From: an uncultured Roseburia sp.
Lineage (GTDB): Bacteria; Bacillota; Clostridia; Lachnospirales; Lachnospiraceae
Direction: 5' to 3'
Assembly (NCBI GenBank): GCA_900756925.1
Contig: CAAELX010000037.1
Span: 61,305 to 125,304, forward strand
Length of the DNA: 64,000 nucleotides
Below, in pieces: positions 51,603 to 61,764 of the stretch; the stretch's first letter is position 1, and every line of letters begins with the position of its first letter. Made by a program: the position numbers and the translations under genes. The notes beneath the pieces were generated by a model. The model ran no database searches and was not told the DNA's origin. It saw only the letters and a list, made by a program, of their open reading frames with translations.

Positions 51603-52253
51603 TTAGGGAGCCTGTGTACGCGGCAGTGTCAGGGTGAAGGTACATCCGTCGCCTTTGCGTGATTCACAGGTGAGAGTTCCGTGGTGGGACTCCATAATCT
51701 GTTTTGTAATAGCGAGACCAAGACCACTTCCACCTGTTTTGGTTGTGACGAAAGGTTGATAAATGGTATTTCCAAGGGCAGGGTCTAAGCCGCCGCCGTG
51801 GTCAATGACATGAAGTTGAACGGATTTGGCAGTGGAGGTGACGACAAGATGTATTGTGCCGTGTTTTTCCATGGCTTCATAGGCATTCTTGATGAGATTC
51901 AAAAGCGCCTGTTTGATCAGCTGAGGATCGAACTCCACAATCGGAAGGTCCGGTTCTAAGTAGAGCGTGCAGGAAAAGTTTGCATCTGCGAGAGCAGCGA
52001 TCGAGAGCTTTACCTCCGGCATGTAGTCATACAAATTGACAGGATGAAAGCTGACGTGGCTGCACAGACGGGCAGCAGAGAGCTCTGTTACCATGTTGCG
52101 CAAAGCCATGACTTCTGCCATGGTTTCCGGCCAGTAGTGGTACTCTATGATGTCAGGATGTCTCTTCTCAATAAGCTGAAGGGAGCTGCTGATCAGGGAG
52201 ATGGAATTTTTAATTTCATGAAAAATATTGAGAAAGTCTTCGTTATTCAACAC
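51603..52253 (-). CDS. Cytosolic histidine kinase
   Basis: 216 residues with no membrane segment. FLNIFHEIKNSISLISSSLQL carries the phosphoacceptor His in an NtrB/KinB-like H-box (HEIKN). The HATPase has NLIKNAYEAMEKHG (N-box), DHGGGLDPAL and GGSGLGLAITKQIMESHHG. It lacks any sensor domain, a shape known for sporulation or nitrogen-control kinases such as the KinB/Spo0B-like group. No response regulator is next to it, so it is an orphan and may feed a phosphorelay. The GTG start has GTAGGAATAAC upstream. Confidence 0.85.
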   Translation of the reverse strand: MLNNEDFLNIFHEIKNSISLISSSLQLIEKRHPDIIEYHYWPETMAEVMALRNMVTELSAARLCSHVSFHPVNLYDYMPEVKLSIAALADANFSCTLYLEPDLPIVEFDPQLIKQALLNLIKNAYEAMEKHGTIHLVVTSTAKSVQLHVIDHGGGLDPALGNTIYQPFVTTKTGGSGLGLAITKQIMESHHGTLTCESRKGDGCTFTLTLPRTQAP

Positions 52254-52417
52254 GTTATTCCTACCTTAAGCCAATTTTTTTAGAATCAGTGTAGCACCAT
52301 TAAAGGGAAACTGCAATGGAAAACGGCTTACAAAATTCGACAATTGTAATAAAAAAGTTGCTGAAAGAACTAGAACAGGGAAGACAGTGACAATAAATAA
52401 AGAAAGAAGGAACTATT

Positions 52418-52834
52418 ATGAGAGATGAAAATTGTATTTTCTGTAAAATCGCAGCAGGGGAGATCCCATCGAACACGATTTATGAGGATGAAGAATTCCG
52501 TGTTGTTCTTGACGTCAGCCCGGCAAGCAAGGGACATGCACTGATTCTGCCGAAGGAGCACTATGCAGATCTCTATGAGATTGACGGGGATGTGGCAGCA
52601 GATGCCATGAAGCTTGCGAAGAAGCTGGCAATGCATATGACGGATGTGCTGAAATGCGACGGATTCAATCTGGTGCAGAATAACCATGAGGTAGCAGGAC
52701 AGACGGTGTTCCACTTCCATATGCATTTGATTCCGCGTTATAAGAATGCGAAGAATAACGATATGTTACAGTGGTCCCATGAGACTTTCACACCGGAGGA
52801 GATGGCAGAGATCTGTACTTCTCTGAAAATGTAA
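52418..52834 (+). CDS. HIT-family protein (Hint-like nucleotide hydrolase)
   Basis: 138 residues. CIFCKIAAGEIPSNTIYEDEEF opens the family with a zinc-type CxxC. The histidine triad is HFHMHLIPRY near residue 107. HIT proteins of this branch hydrolyse AMP-lysine and other adenosine phosphoramidates. AGAAAGAAGGAAC gives a moderate ribosome site. It converges on murG, and a shared terminator lies at their junction. Confidence 0.92.
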   Translation: MRDENCIFCKIAAGEIPSNTIYEDEEFRVVLDVSPASKGHALILPKEHYADLYEIDGDVAADAMKLAKKLAMHMTDVLKCDGFNLVQNNHEVAGQTVFHFHMHLIPRYKNAKNNDMLQWSHETFTPEEMAEICTSLKM

Positions 52835-52843
52835 ACAACAGAA

Positions 52844-52878
52844 AAAGATGCATCCGGAGTTACCGGGATGCATCTTTG
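52844..52878. terminator. Bidirectional terminator between HIT gene and murG
   Basis: AAAGATGCATCC pairs with GGATGCATCTTT around 10 bases. It overlaps the last codons of murG. Confidence 0.88.
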
Positions 52879-53927
52879 ATCAGATCCACGATCAGCTCGA
52901 TGGAATCTTTTTCTGTATTCTTCTTCATGGCGTCTACATACGCTTCTCTGTGTGCAAACACATAATCGATTGCTTCTAACAGTGTCGTGTTGGTGACTTC
53001 CTCTTCCTCTAATACATAACTGTAACCGGATGTGCGGAAAGAATTTGCATTTAAGATCTGGTCTCCGCGGCTGGCAGCGGCAGAGAGCGGGATCAGGATA
53101 TTCGGCTTGCGCAGGGCGAGCAGTTCGCAGATAGCATTCGCTCCGGCTCTGGAAATGACAAGGTCAGCAAGTGCAAACAGATCAGCAAGCTCTTTGTTGA
53201 CATATTCGAACTGAACATATCCCTTCGTATCCTTTAGGGATTCCTCAAGATTGCCCTTTCCACACAGATGAATGATGCGGTATCTGGTCAGAAGCTCCGG
53301 AAGAAGGTCGCGGACAGCGGTGTTGATTGCTTTCGAACCGGTACTTCCGCCGATGATCAGGATGACAGGTTTGCCGGAATCATCGAAGTGGCAGATGGAC
53401 AGTGCCTTTGCGGCATCTCCGGTCAGGAGTTCCTGGCGGATCGGGGAACCAGTGAGGACTGCTTTTTCCTGTGGCAGATATTTCAGTGTTTCCGGAAAGT
53501 TGCAGCACACCTTTGTGGCACCCGGGATGGCAAGCTTATTGGCAAGACCCGGTGTGATATCCGACTCATGGATGATGGCGGGAATGTGGCAATGCTTTGC
53601 AGCAAGGACAACCGGGACAGAGACGAAGCCGCCCTTTGAGAAGACAACGTCCGGTTTTATTTTCTTTAACAGGCGGATCGCCTGAAAGTAGCCATTCACT
53701 ACTTTAAAAGGATCTGAAAAATTCTTCAGGTCAAAATATCTTCTGAGCTTGCCGGAAGAGATTCCGTAGTAAGGGATTCCCTGGGCTTCAATTAGATTTT
53801 TCTCGATTCCGTTATAAGAACCGATATAGGAAATCTCGTAGCCTTCCTTTTTCAGAGCAGGCATAAGTGCGATATTTGGTGTTACGTGTCCGGCGGTACC
53901 GCCACCGGTCATGATGATTTTTTTCAT
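52860..53927 (-). CDS. murG: UDP-GlcNAc:undecaprenyl-PP-MurNAc-pentapeptide GlcNAc transferase
   Basis: 355 residues from the ATG at 53927 ([15 protein letters not shown]), with GGGGAAA upstream on the minus strand; the frame extends seven codons further without need. The MurG motifs are [40 protein letters not shown] and, in the donor domain, [14 protein letters not shown] and [30 protein letters not shown]. It makes lipid II on the cytoplasmic face of the membrane. It lies outside any division-cell-wall cluster here, which hints at a second copy elsewhere or a dispersed arrangement. Confidence 0.93.
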   Translation of the reverse strand: MKKIIMTGGGTAGHVTPNIALMPALKKEGYEISYIGSYNGIEKNLIEAQGIPYYGISSGKLRRYFDLKNFSDPFKVVNGYFQAIRLLKKIKPDVVFSKGGFVSVPVVLAAKHCHIPAIIHESDITPGLANKLAIPGATKVCCNFPETLKYLPQEKAVLTGSPIRQELLTGDAAKALSICHFDDSGKPVILIIGGSTGSKAINTAVRDLLPELLTRYRIIHLCGKGNLEESLKDTKGYVQFEYVNKELADLFALADLVISRAGANAICELLALRKPNILIPLSAAASRGDQILNANSFRTSGYSYVLEEEEVTNTTLLEAIDYVFAHREAYVDAMKKNTEKDSIELIVDLIKDASR

Positions 53928-54050
53928 AGTAATATTTCCCCATTTCAAGTACTCAATCCTTTCATATTTATAATACCCCTATGCAAAAAAGTCAAGAACA
54001 GAACCGGAACATATTGTCGGAACTTGCGATGGAATGTAAGGGCAGAAGTC

Positions 54051-54079
54051 TTTCAAAAGTGTGGGAAATTTTTTATAAT
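54051..54079 (+). promoter_or_regulatory. Promoter of small membrane protein gene
   Basis: TTTCAA (54051-54056), 17-base spacer, TATAAT (54074-54079). Confidence 0.6.
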
Positions 54080-54150
54080 AAGAGAAATGTTTCCAGAGTA
54101 TAAAGAGGACAGACGGGAAGGGAAGCATACATATTAAAAGGAAAGAAGGA

Positions 54151-54480
54151 ATGGATATGGAACAGTTTCTGATGCAGTTTGTGACAACACCGGTTGAATT
54201 GTTAGCGGCGGTTGTTGGAATGCTAATTGTACTCGAACTTATCACTCTGCAAAAGATAAAAAAGATGGAAAAGATGGAAAAACAGAACCGGATGTGGAAG
54301 GATGGCATAGAGAAGAGCTTGCAGAAGATGCAGACGACAGAAACAAAATTATTGGAACAGATGTCAGAGGACGAAACCGTGAAAGCCGCAGAACAGGCGG
54401 ATTTGCAGAAGAAAAAGACACCGGAAGGAGCGGCGGCACAGGAGCTGTTAGACGAGGTTTTGTCAGAGGTTTTTTCCTGA
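54151..54480 (+). CDS. Small membrane protein with coiled coil
   Basis: 109 residues: one membrane helix (about 12-33, PVELLAAVVGMLIVLELITL) then a charged coiled coil (KKMEKMEKQNRMWKDGIEKSLQKMQTT) and an acidic tail. AAAGGAAAGAAGG gives a strong ribosome site. No family was recognised. It precedes the cell-wall hydrolase gene, which has its own strong promoter. Confidence 0.65.
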   Translation: MDMEQFLMQFVTTPVELLAAVVGMLIVLELITLQKIKKMEKMEKQNRMWKDGIEKSLQKMQTTETKLLEQMSEDETVKAAEQADLQKKKTPEGAAAQELLDEVLSEVFS

Positions 54481-54493
54481 AATTTACCAAAAC

Positions 54494-54545
54494 TTGACAA
54501 GAGGAGCTGCTTTTGCTATAATCGCTATTGTAACAAATCCGTAAC
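54494..54545 (+). promoter_or_regulatory. Consensus promoter with WalR-like box, SleB-type hydrolase gene
   Basis: TTGACA (54494-54499), exactly 17 bases, TATAAT (54517-54522): a perfect housekeeping promoter. Right at the expected start lies TGTAAC-AAATC-CGTAAC (54529-54545), close to the WalR box TGTWAH-N5-TGTWAH, followed by another TGTAAC copy near 54549. WalR controls cell-wall hydrolases in Firmicutes, and a site at +1 would suggest repression. Confidence 0.6.
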
Positions 54546-54622
54546 AATTGTAACAAATATGAATAAAACAGAACAAAAGTGTAATATTATGTAAACAATA
54601 ATAAACACTTATGGAGGTTTCT

Positions 54623-55894
54623 ATGATGTTAAAAAAGAGAGCGGCAGGAGCCATTGCAGTTGCTATTTCCATGGTAGTGATGACAATCGCCGCAGACGTT
54701 GCAACAGAACAGCCGATGAACCGGGAAACGGTGACAGCAGAGACGGACTTAGCTACAAACGGAATCGCAGGAATTGCAGTTGCAATGAGCCAGTACGAAG
54801 CACAGGCATACCAGTATATGGAGCTTGACCGTGCGCAGGTAGCACGGACAGATACCGTGAGAGTCGCAGCAGCGGAGGAGGGCGAAGATACAGAAGAAGC
54901 AGTACTCACAGAGGAGACAGTACAGCCGGAGGTAGATGAGACTGCAGTGCAGAACTCTGCTGAGGAGAGTACCAGTTCGGAAGAGAACAGCGAGGAGGCA
55001 GAGTGGGAGAACCGCCTGATGGCTGACGTGAATGAGTTCTTATATGTCAGGGCAGATGCGAGTGCTGATGCCGAGATCGTTGGAAAGTTATATAAAGGAG
55101 ATGTGGCAGACATTCAGGAAACAGGGGAGGAATGGACACACATTACATCCGGAAATGTAGACGGATATGTCAGCAATGACTATTGCGTGACCGGAACAGA
55201 GGCATTTGCCTATGCGAAGGAGAACGTTGGGACAGCAGCCGAAGTTCAGACGGACGGACTTCGCGTGAGAAGCGATGCAGATGAGAATGCAGCAGTTATA
55301 ACAGCTGTTTCTACCGGAACAACCTTGCAGGTAGATACAGAAGCAGAGACAGACGGAGACTGGGTTCCGGTCATTTATAACGGAACAACCGGATATGTCA
55401 GCTCCGATTATGTGACACTCTCCCTTGCAACTGGGGAAGGCGTTACGATTGAGGAGGAGCGTGAGGAACAGGAACGTATCGCTGCGGAGGAAGCTGCGAA
55501 GAAGGCTTCCCAGGTGACAGAAGTTACTACGGTACAGAACAGTGCCGCGACAGCATCTACAGATGAGGTGACACTTCTTGCCGCTATCATCCAGTGTGAG
55601 GCGGGGAATGAGATCTATGAGGGACAGGTGGCAGTCGGTGCGGTTGTCATGAACCGTGTGAGATCCGGCTCCTACCCATCCAGTATCTATGAGGTTATTT
55701 ATCAGAGCGGTCAGTTCCCACCGGCAGGAAATGGTTCTGTTGCAAGAATCGTGGCAAACGGACCGAAGGCAACCTGCATGCAGGCTGCACAGGAAGCAAT
55801 CGGTGGGGCAGACAACACAGCGGGTGCCATGTATTTTAAGAGAGCAAGCTCCGGACACGCAGGTGTTGTAATTGGAAATCACGTATTTTATTAA
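54623..55894 (+). CDS. Cell-wall hydrolase: SH3 repeats plus SleB/Hydrolase_2 domain
   Basis: 423 residues from the ATG at 54623 (ATGGAGGTTTCT upstream). Signal peptide (about 1-28), an acidic low-complexity stretch (about 75-130), two bacterial SH3 domains (about 133-190 and 205-270; both end in GYVS(N/S)DY), an Glu/Ala-rich linker (about 275-310) and a C-terminal Hydrolase_2 domain with LLAAIIQCEAGNEIYEGQVAVGAVVMNRVRSG (catalytic Glu in CEAGNE) and GQFPPAGNGSV. The domain is that of SleB-type lytic transglycosylases acting in spore cortex or vegetative wall. Vegetative use is suggested by the housekeeping promoter. Confidence 0.9.
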   Translation: MMLKKRAAGAIAVAISMVVMTIAADVATEQPMNRETVTAETDLATNGIAGIAVAMSQYEAQAYQYMELDRAQVARTDTVRVAAAEEGEDTEEAVLTEETVQPEVDETAVQNSAEESTSSEENSEEAEWENRLMADVNEFLYVRADASADAEIVGKLYKGDVADIQETGEEWTHITSGNVDGYVSNDYCVTGTEAFAYAKENVGTAAEVQTDGLRVRSDADENAAVITAVSTGTTLQVDTEAETDGDWVPVIYNGTTGYVSSDYVTLSLATGEGVTIEEEREEQERIAAEEAAKKASQVTEVTTVQNSAATASTDEVTLLAAIIQCEAGNEIYEGQVAVGAVVMNRVRSGSYPSSIYEVIYQSGQFPPAGNGSVARIVANGPKATCMQAAQEAIGGADNTAGAMYFKRASSGHAGVVIGNHVFY

Positions 55895-56070
55895 GAAACA
55901 AGACAGATTTTGCCGGAAGGCGGATCTGTCTTTCTTTTTACAAAAGAAATTGGTTGTATTCTGAAAGTAATTATAGTAATATGAGACTTAACAGAAGCAA
56001 AACCACAGGAAGAGTTACATAAAAAGAGGTTTGCGGATGCATAATAAAGAGAGTCATGGAGGGATTCATT

Positions 56071-56997
56071 ATGGGAGTTATTATTGCACTTGTAATACTC
56101 ATTCTGGTTGCACTTGCAATCGCAGTTTCATGTATCAAAATTGTGCCACAGGCACATGCGGTCGTTGTAGAGCGTCTCGGTGGATATCTGACGACCTGGT
56201 CTGTAGGTCTTCATTTCAAAGCACCATTTATTGACCGTGTTGCCAAGAGAGTCCTACTCAAGGAACAGGTAGTGGATTTCCCGCCACAGCCGGTTATCAC
56301 GAAGGATAATGTTACCATGCAGATTGATACGGTCGTATATTTCCAGATCACGGACCCGAAGCTTTATGCATATGGCGTCGAGAACCCGATCATGGCGATT
56401 GAAAACCTGACCGCAACCACACTCCGTAATATTATCGGTGATCTCGAACTCGATGAGACATTAACATCCAGAGAGACGATCAACACCAAGATGAGAGCGT
56501 CCCTTGACGTTGCGACAGATCCTTGGGGAATCAAGGTCAACCGTGTTGAGTTGAAGAATATTATTCCTCCGGCAGCCATCCAGGATGCCATGGAGAAGCA
56601 GATGAAGGCAGAACGTGAACGCCGTGAAGCCATCCTCCGTGCGGAAGGTGAGAAGAAGTCCACCGTCCTTGTCGCAGAAGGTAAGAAAGAGTCTGCCATT
56701 CTTGATGCAGAGGCTGAGAAGCAGGCAGCAATCTTACGTGCAGAGGCGCACAAAGAGGCCACAATTCGTGAAGCAGAAGGACAGGCAGAGGCAATTCTCA
56801 AGATCCAGCAGGCAAATGCAGACGGTCTCCGTATGCTCAAAGAAGCAGCACCGGATGCAGGTGTGCTTCAGTTAAAGAGCTTAGAGGCATTTGCAAAGGC
56901 AGCAGACGGAAAAGCAACCAAGATCATCATTCCATCTGAGATCCAGGGAATCGCAGGTCTCGCCAAATCTGTTGTAGAAATAGGCAAAGAAAACTAA
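56071..56997 (+). CDS. SPFH/band-7 family protein (QmcA/stomatin-like)
   Basis: 308 residues from the ATG at 56071, since GGAGGG (56059-56064) lies 7 bases upstream; an ATG at 56056 overlaps that site. One N-terminal membrane helix (about 3-24), then the SPFH domain ([50 protein letters not shown]) and an Ala/Glu/Lys-rich coiled-coil (about 180-265) with repeated ILxAEGEKxxAI units. Such proteins assemble into rings in membrane microdomains and often associate with membrane proteases. No NfeD-like partner is adjacent. Confidence 0.9.
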   Translation: MGVIIALVILILVALAIAVSCIKIVPQAHAVVVERLGGYLTTWSVGLHFKAPFIDRVAKRVLLKEQVVDFPPQPVITKDNVTMQIDTVVYFQITDPKLYAYGVENPIMAIENLTATTLRNIIGDLELDETLTSRETINTKMRASLDVATDPWGIKVNRVELKNIIPPAAIQDAMEKQMKAERERREAILRAEGEKKSTVLVAEGKKESAILDAEAEKQAAILRAEAHKEATIREAEGQAEAILKIQQANADGLRMLKEAAPDAGVLQLKSLEAFAKAADGKATKIIIPSEIQGIAGLAKSVVEIGKEN

Positions 56998-57088
56998 GTA
57001 TATTACAGGGCTGCCGCATGGGAATGATCCAATGCGGCATTTCTGTTCACAGACAGCAGAACGACAAAAAGAAAGGACAGTATGTGAT

Positions 57089-58078
57089 ATGAACTTAAAA
57101 GGACGCAATTTCTTAAAACTTATGGACTATACACCGGAAGAGATCTTATACCTGATTGATCTCGCAGCAGAATTGAAGAAAAAGAAAAAAGAAGGTGTGA
57201 TGCACAATAGCTTAGTCGGCAAGAACATTGCACTTATTTTTGAAAAGACAAGTACCCGCACTCGCTGCGCGTTCGAGGTGGCAGCACATGATCTTGGCAT
57301 GCATGTTACATATTTGGATCCAAGCGGATCCCAGATCGGAAAGAAGGAAAGCATTCCGGATACCGCCCGTGTGTTAGGACGGATGTTTGACGGTATCGAG
57401 TACCGCGGATACGGTCAGGAGATTGTGGAAGAGCTTGCAAAGTATGCAGGGGTTCCGGTATGGAATGGACTTACGAATGAGTTCCACCCGACCCAGATGT
57501 TGGCAGATATGCTTACGATTCGCGAGCATTTCGGAAAGCTGAAGGGAATCAGGTTCGTATACATGGGAGATGCGCGTTACAATATGGGAAATTCCCTGAT
57601 GGTAACCTGTGCGAAGCTTGGCATGGACTTCGTTGCCTGCACAAGCAGCAAGTATTTCCCGGGTGAGGAGCTTGTAAACTACTGCCGCAGCGTGGCAGAG
57701 GAGACCGGAGCTACGATTACCCTGACAGAGGATGTCGCAGAGGCGGCAAAGGATGCTGACGTTATTTACACAGACGTGTGGGTATCTATGGGCGAACCGG
57801 ATGCAGTATGGACAGAGCGCTTAAACGATCTGATGCCATATCAGGTGAACAAAGCAGTGATGGAACAGGCAAAAGATACCGCAGTCTTTATGCACTGCCT
57901 GCCGGCATTTCATGACTTAAAGACGAAGATTGGAAAAGAAGTGCATGAGAAGTTTGGATACAGTGAGCTTGAAGTGACAGATGAGGTATTCGAGAGTGAT
58001 CAGTCGGTTGTGTTTGATGAGGCTGAGAACAGAATGCATACGATCAAGGCAGTCATGCTCGCCACATTATCAGAATAG
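57089..58078 (+). CDS. argF: Ornithine carbamoyltransferase
   Basis: 329 residues from the ATG at 57089 (GAAAGGACAG upstream). The carbamoyl-phosphate site is [16 protein letters not shown] (STRTR), plus [12 protein letters not shown]; the ornithine site is around [19 protein letters not shown], and the family-specific [14 protein letters not shown]. The enzyme makes citrulline from ornithine in arginine synthesis, or works in reverse in the deiminase pathway; no other arginine gene is near, so the direction is open. birA follows after 8 bases, so an operon is likely. Confidence 0.95.
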   Translation: MNLKGRNFLKLMDYTPEEILYLIDLAAELKKKKKEGVMHNSLVGKNIALIFEKTSTRTRCAFEVAAHDLGMHVTYLDPSGSQIGKKESIPDTARVLGRMFDGIEYRGYGQEIVEELAKYAGVPVWNGLTNEFHPTQMLADMLTIREHFGKLKGIRFVYMGDARYNMGNSLMVTCAKLGMDFVACTSSKYFPGEELVNYCRSVAEETGATITLTEDVAEAAKDADVIYTDVWVSMGEPDAVWTERLNDLMPYQVNKAVMEQAKDTAVFMHCLPAFHDLKTKIGKEVHEKFGYSELEVTDEVFESDQSVVFDEAENRMHTIKAVMLATLSE

Positions 58079-58086
58079 GGTAGAAT

Positions 58087-59064
58087 ATGAAGACAGAAAT
58101 ACTTACACTGCTCCGGGAGACAGACGGTTATGTGTCCGGGCAGGAGCTTTGTGAACGGTTTGGAGTGTCAAGAACCGCTGTATGGAAAGCGATTAACCAG
58201 CTGAAGGAAGCCGGTTATGAGATCGAGGCGGTGCAGAACAGGGGCTACCGCCTTGTATCAGTTCCGGACATTCTGACCAAAATTGAATTAATGAGCATCC
58301 GAAAAACAAAATGGATCGGGACACAGATGGAATGTTTTGACGTGGTGGATTCCACCAATACGCGGGCAAAGCAGTTCGCAGAAGAAGGGGCACCGAACGG
58401 CACCTATGTCATAGCGGAGCGTCAGGAATCCGGAAAAGGACGACGCGGAAGAGGGTTCGATTCGCCAGCCGGAAAGGGAATCTTTATGACGCTTGTGTTA
58501 AAGCCGCAGATCGATCCGGGACACGCGCCGATGATCACGCTTGTGACAGCACTTGCTGTGTCGAAGGCGATTACAGATATGACCGGAAGACCGGCCGGGA
58601 TCAAATGGCCGAACGACATCATTATGAGCGGGAAGAAAGTCTGTGGAATCCTGACCGAGATGAGCGCCCAGTTTGATTATGTCAACCATATTGTAGTCGG
58701 AATCGGAGTCAATGTACAGAATGAACGTTTCCCAAAGGAGATTGAGGCGGTTGCCACGTCCGTTTTTTTAGAGACTGGAAAGCATTATAACCGGGCAGAG
58801 CTGGTGGAGAGGATCTGGGAAGCGTTTGAGCATTATTATGAGATCTTTTTACAGACAGAGGATCTGTCAGGTCTGGTGAACGAATATAACGGGCATCTGG
58901 TGAATCTGCATCAGCAGGTGAAGGTGTTAGACCCGCAGGAGCCATTCGAGGGAAAAGCGATGGGAATTACACCGAAAGGTGAGCTGATCGTTGACACCTG
59001 GGAGAGCAGGAAGCTCGTGTCCACCGGAGAAGTATCAGTGAGAGGAATATATGGATATGTCTGA
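58087..59064 (+). CDS. birA: Bifunctional biotin operon repressor / biotin-protein ligase
   Basis: 325 residues. The N-terminal winged helix (1-60) has SGQELCERFGVSRTAVWKAINQLKEAGYEIEAV. The ligase domain has SGKGRRGRGFDSPAGKGIFMTLVLKP (biotinyl-AMP loop, RRGRG in place of the usual GRGRRGR), GIKWPNDIIMSGKKVCGILTEM (catalytic Lys) and a C-terminal SH3-like domain (MGITPKGELIVDT). It attaches biotin to carboxylases and may repress biotin genes. It overlaps the next gene by 14 bases. Confidence 0.95.
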   Translation: MKTEILTLLRETDGYVSGQELCERFGVSRTAVWKAINQLKEAGYEIEAVQNRGYRLVSVPDILTKIELMSIRKTKWIGTQMECFDVVDSTNTRAKQFAEEGAPNGTYVIAERQESGKGRRGRGFDSPAGKGIFMTLVLKPQIDPGHAPMITLVTALAVSKAITDMTGRPAGIKWPNDIIMSGKKVCGILTEMSAQFDYVNHIVVGIGVNVQNERFPKEIEAVATSVFLETGKHYNRAELVERIWEAFEHYYEIFLQTEDLSGLVNEYNGHLVNLHQQVKVLDPQEPFEGKAMGITPKGELIVDTWESRKLVSTGEVSVRGIYGYV

Positions 59065-59389
59065 GACAAGAGAGGAGATTGTATTGTGCGGAGCGAGTGC
59101 GTACAATCAGAAGTTTTATATCAACGAGAATTTTAAAAACCTTCCGGATGAGATCACCAATGAGCTTAAGGTAATGTGTGTGCTGTTCTGTGCGGACATC
59201 GGTGGAATCCTTCAGTTAATTTACGACGAGGATGGCAATCTGGAATTTCGTACAACTTATAATGAGGATGATCTGCTCTACGATGAGATAGGAAGCGGAT
59301 TAAAAATCAAGGAGCTGAGACGCAAACATGCAGATCTGCTCGAAGCACTTGAGATGTATTATAAAGTAATGTTTGACAAGACAGTGTAA
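59051..59389 (+). CDS. DUF6145-like hypothetical protein
   Basis: 112 residues, start inside birA with AGAGGAAT just upstream. The sequence [54 protein letters not shown] is typical of a small conserved Lachnospiraceae protein located between birA and coaX. No catalytic motif; one Cys-containing hydrophobic strand. Function unknown; tight packing suggests co-expression with coaX. Confidence 0.75.
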   Translation: MDMSETREEIVLCGASAYNQKFYINENFKNLPDEITNELKVMCVLFCADIGGILQLIYDEDGNLEFRTTYNEDDLLYDEIGSGLKIKELRRKHADLLEALEMYYKVMFDKTV

Positions 59390-59400
59390 AGGGGAAAGAG

Positions 59401-60204
59401 ATGTTAATAACAATTGATGTTGGAAATACCAATATTACAGTAGGCGTGTTCAACGGGGATGATGTTGTCGCAAGTTTCCGTATGACCACCAAGATACCGA
59501 GAACGTCAGATGAATACGGAATGCTGTTGATTAACCTGTTAGAGCAGAATAAGATCTGCCCGGATGAGATTGAGGATGCGATCCTTGCGTCTGTTGTGCC
59601 GAACGTTATGCATGCATTAGAGGGCGCAGTGGTAAAATATCTGCATATCCGTCCGATCAATATCGAGACCGGAATCCGCACGGGAATTAAAATCGTGACG
59701 GAAAACCCGAGACAGATCGGTGCAGACCGTATCGTGGATGCGGCTGCTGCTTACGGATTGTACGGCGGACCGGTGTTAGTCATTGATTTTGGCACAGCGA
59801 CGACGTATGACCTGATTGATGCAGAGGGGGCTTTTATTTCAGGTGTGACTGCGCCTGGAATCCGCATTTCTGCCAAGGCGCTGTGGGAGGATACCGCGAA
59901 GCTGCCTGAGATCGAGATTAAAAAGCCGGACAGCATTCTTGCAAAGGAGACAATTTCCAGTATGCAGGTCGGACTGGTATACGGACAGATCGGTCAGACG
60001 GAATACATCATCCGCCATACGAAGGAAGAGGCGGCGATGGGAGAGATCAAAGTCATTGCGACAGGTGGACTTGGAAGAATCATCGCGAGTGAGACACCAC
60101 TCATTGATGTCTACGATCCGAATCTGACGTTAAAAGGCATGAACCTGATTTACAAAAAACAGAACCGCAAATCAGGAAAAATAAAACAGATTATTTCAAG
60201 ATAA
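59401..60204 (+). CDS. coaX: Type III pantothenate kinase
   Basis: 267 residues. ASKHA-fold motifs: [16 protein letters not shown] (phosphate loop), [43 protein letters not shown] and VIATGGLG near the end. It phosphorylates pantothenate in the first step of coenzyme A synthesis and needs a monovalent cation. AAAGGGGAAAGAG precedes the ATG. dusB follows after 9 bases. Confidence 0.95.
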   Translation: MLITIDVGNTNITVGVFNGDDVVASFRMTTKIPRTSDEYGMLLINLLEQNKICPDEIEDAILASVVPNVMHALEGAVVKYLHIRPINIETGIRTGIKIVTENPRQIGADRIVDAAAAYGLYGGPVLVIDFGTATTYDLIDAEGAFISGVTAPGIRISAKALWEDTAKLPEIEIKKPDSILAKETISSMQVGLVYGQIGQTEYIIRHTKEEAAMGEIKVIATGGLGRIIASETPLIDVYDPNLTLKGMNLIYKKQNRKSGKIKQIISR

Positions 60205-60213
60205 GGAAAAACA

Positions 60214-61197
60214 ATGAACGCAATCCGAAAGCTGCAAATAGGAAATGTAACATTAGAAAACAATCTGATTTTGGCACCAATGGCAGGGGTAACAGACCTG
60301 CCATTTCGCTTGCTGTGCAAGGAACAGGGGGCAGGGCTTCTCTGTATGGAGATGGTCAGTGCCAAGGCGATTTTATATAAAAACAAAAACACACAGGAGC
60401 TTTTGACCATTGATCCGCGGGAGAACCCGGTTTCTTTACAGCTCTTCGGATCGGATCCAGATATTATGGGGGAGATTGCAAAACAGATCGAGGAGCGTCC
60501 GTTTGATATCTTAGATATCAACATGGGCTGCCCGGTTCCGAAGGTTGTGAACAACGGGGATGGCTCTGCCCTTATGAAAAATCCGCTTCTCGCCGGAAAA
60601 ATTATTGAGAAAGTGGCAGGGGCGATCCAAAAGCCTGTGACAGTGAAGATCCGGAAAGGTTTTGACGACGACCATGTCAATGCAGTGGAGATGGCGCACA
60701 TTGCCCAGGAATCCGGTGCAGCAGCAGTTGCGGTGCACGGAAGGACGAGGGAGCAGTATTACTCCGGTAAGGCGGACTGGAATATCATCCGTCAGGTGAA
60801 AGAAGCGGTCTCAATTCCGGTCATCGGAAACGGTGATATCCTGTCAGCACAGGACGTCATCCGGATGGGAGAGGAGACCGGCTGCGATGGATTCATGATC
60901 GCGAGAGGTGCGGAGGGAAATCCGTGGATTTTTCACCAGATCCTGCACTATTTCGAGACAGGGGAGATGGAAGCAAAGCCGTCTTTTCAGGAAGTGACGG
61001 ACATACTCTTACGCCACGCCGCCATGCAGATTGAGTTCAAGGGAGAGTACACCGGAATCCGGGAAATGCGCAAGCATGCAGCATGGTATACCGCCGGGTA
61101 CAAGAATTCCTCAAGGCTCCGCGCAAAAATCTGCGAAGTGGAAAATTATGAGCAGTTAAAGGCATTATTTGAAGAGGTACTGACATATAATAATTAA
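60214..61197 (+). CDS. dusB: tRNA-dihydrouridine synthase DusB family
   Basis: 327 residues. FMN barrel with LAPMAGVTDLPFRLLCKEQGAGLLCMEMVSA, catalytic Cys in DINMGCPVPKVVNNGDGSAL, VTVKIRKGFDD, AVAVHGRTREQYYSGKADW and IGNGDILSAQDVIRMGEETGCDGFMIARGAEGNPWIF. It reduces uridines in the D-loop of tRNA. The C-terminal helical domain is present and the length is normal. Confidence 0.94.
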   Translation: MNAIRKLQIGNVTLENNLILAPMAGVTDLPFRLLCKEQGAGLLCMEMVSAKAILYKNKNTQELLTIDPRENPVSLQLFGSDPDIMGEIAKQIEERPFDILDINMGCPVPKVVNNGDGSALMKNPLLAGKIIEKVAGAIQKPVTVKIRKGFDDDHVNAVEMAHIAQESGAAAVAVHGRTREQYYSGKADWNIIRQVKEAVSIPVIGNGDILSAQDVIRMGEETGCDGFMIARGAEGNPWIFHQILHYFETGEMEAKPSFQEVTDILLRHAAMQIEFKGEYTGIREMRKHAAWYTAGYKNSSRLRAKICEVENYEQLKALFEEVLTYNN

Positions 61198-61218
61198 AAA
61201 ATATCCGGGAGAGGGAGC

Positions 61219-61764
61219 ATGCCTTATTCCAATCGATATCTGAACGATTTCCTTCCGGTTTTTGAGCAGATTTTACGGGAGAAGCACATTTCACTGGAGA
61301 CGCTGCATCTGGAAGTGATCGATGAGGAGGATGGGGAGAAAAGCCTTTTTGAGGCAGCCGGGGTGAAGGAAGTATTATCTCAGCTTGCGGACCGGTTGAA
61401 TTTTCTGACCATTTATACGGACAGGCCGGAGTACTTTGAAGTGTTTGCAGGGAACTGTTTCCGTGAGAACGGGCTGATGCCGGTATTTTTCCCGAAAAGG
61501 AAAATCGGAAAAGCCATGAGGATGGAAAAACAAAACGGGGCAACACTGGTCCTTGATTTTGAGTGGGAAGGTGCCTGCTATTTTTCTGTCCTTGCACAGG
61601 GAAAAAACTATATCCCCATCCACAAGAAACCTTGGAAAATAGCGGAAAATCTTGACATCGCAGTGCCTTTCGGGTATAATACTGTGATTGTCAAGAGCAG
61701 ACAAATGAAAAAGAAAAAGCCCGTACGAGACAGATTTGAAGAGGCATTTTACTCATCTGAGTAA
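61219..61764 (+). CDS. Hypothetical protein
   Basis: 181 residues, GGGAGAGGGAGC before the ATG. N-terminal half alpha-beta ([60 protein letters not shown]), with a basic C-terminus. No family was recognised; position and strand patterns suggest a conserved cytoplasmic protein without an obvious active site. Its 3' end contains the greA promoter (61652-61680). Confidence 0.65.
   Translation: MPYSNRYLNDFLPVFEQILREKHISLETLHLEVIDEEDGEKSLFEAAGVKEVLSQLADRLNFLTIYTDRPEYFEVFAGNCFRENGLMPVFFPKRKIGKAMRMEKQNGATLVLDFEWEGACYFSVLAQGKNYIPIHKKPWKIAENLDIAVPFGYNTVIVKSRQMKKKKPVRDRFEEAFYSSE
61652..61680 (+). promoter_or_regulatory. greA promoter inside the upstream gene
   Basis: TTGACA (61652-61657), 17-base spacer, TATAAT (61675-61680): both boxes at full consensus. 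It lies within the last 115 bases of the hypothetical gene and gives a leader of about 217 bases for greA, containing hairpins TGTGTGC/GGTGCACACA (about 61816-61836) and CTGCAGA/TCTGCA (about 61851-61868). Confidence 0.75.
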
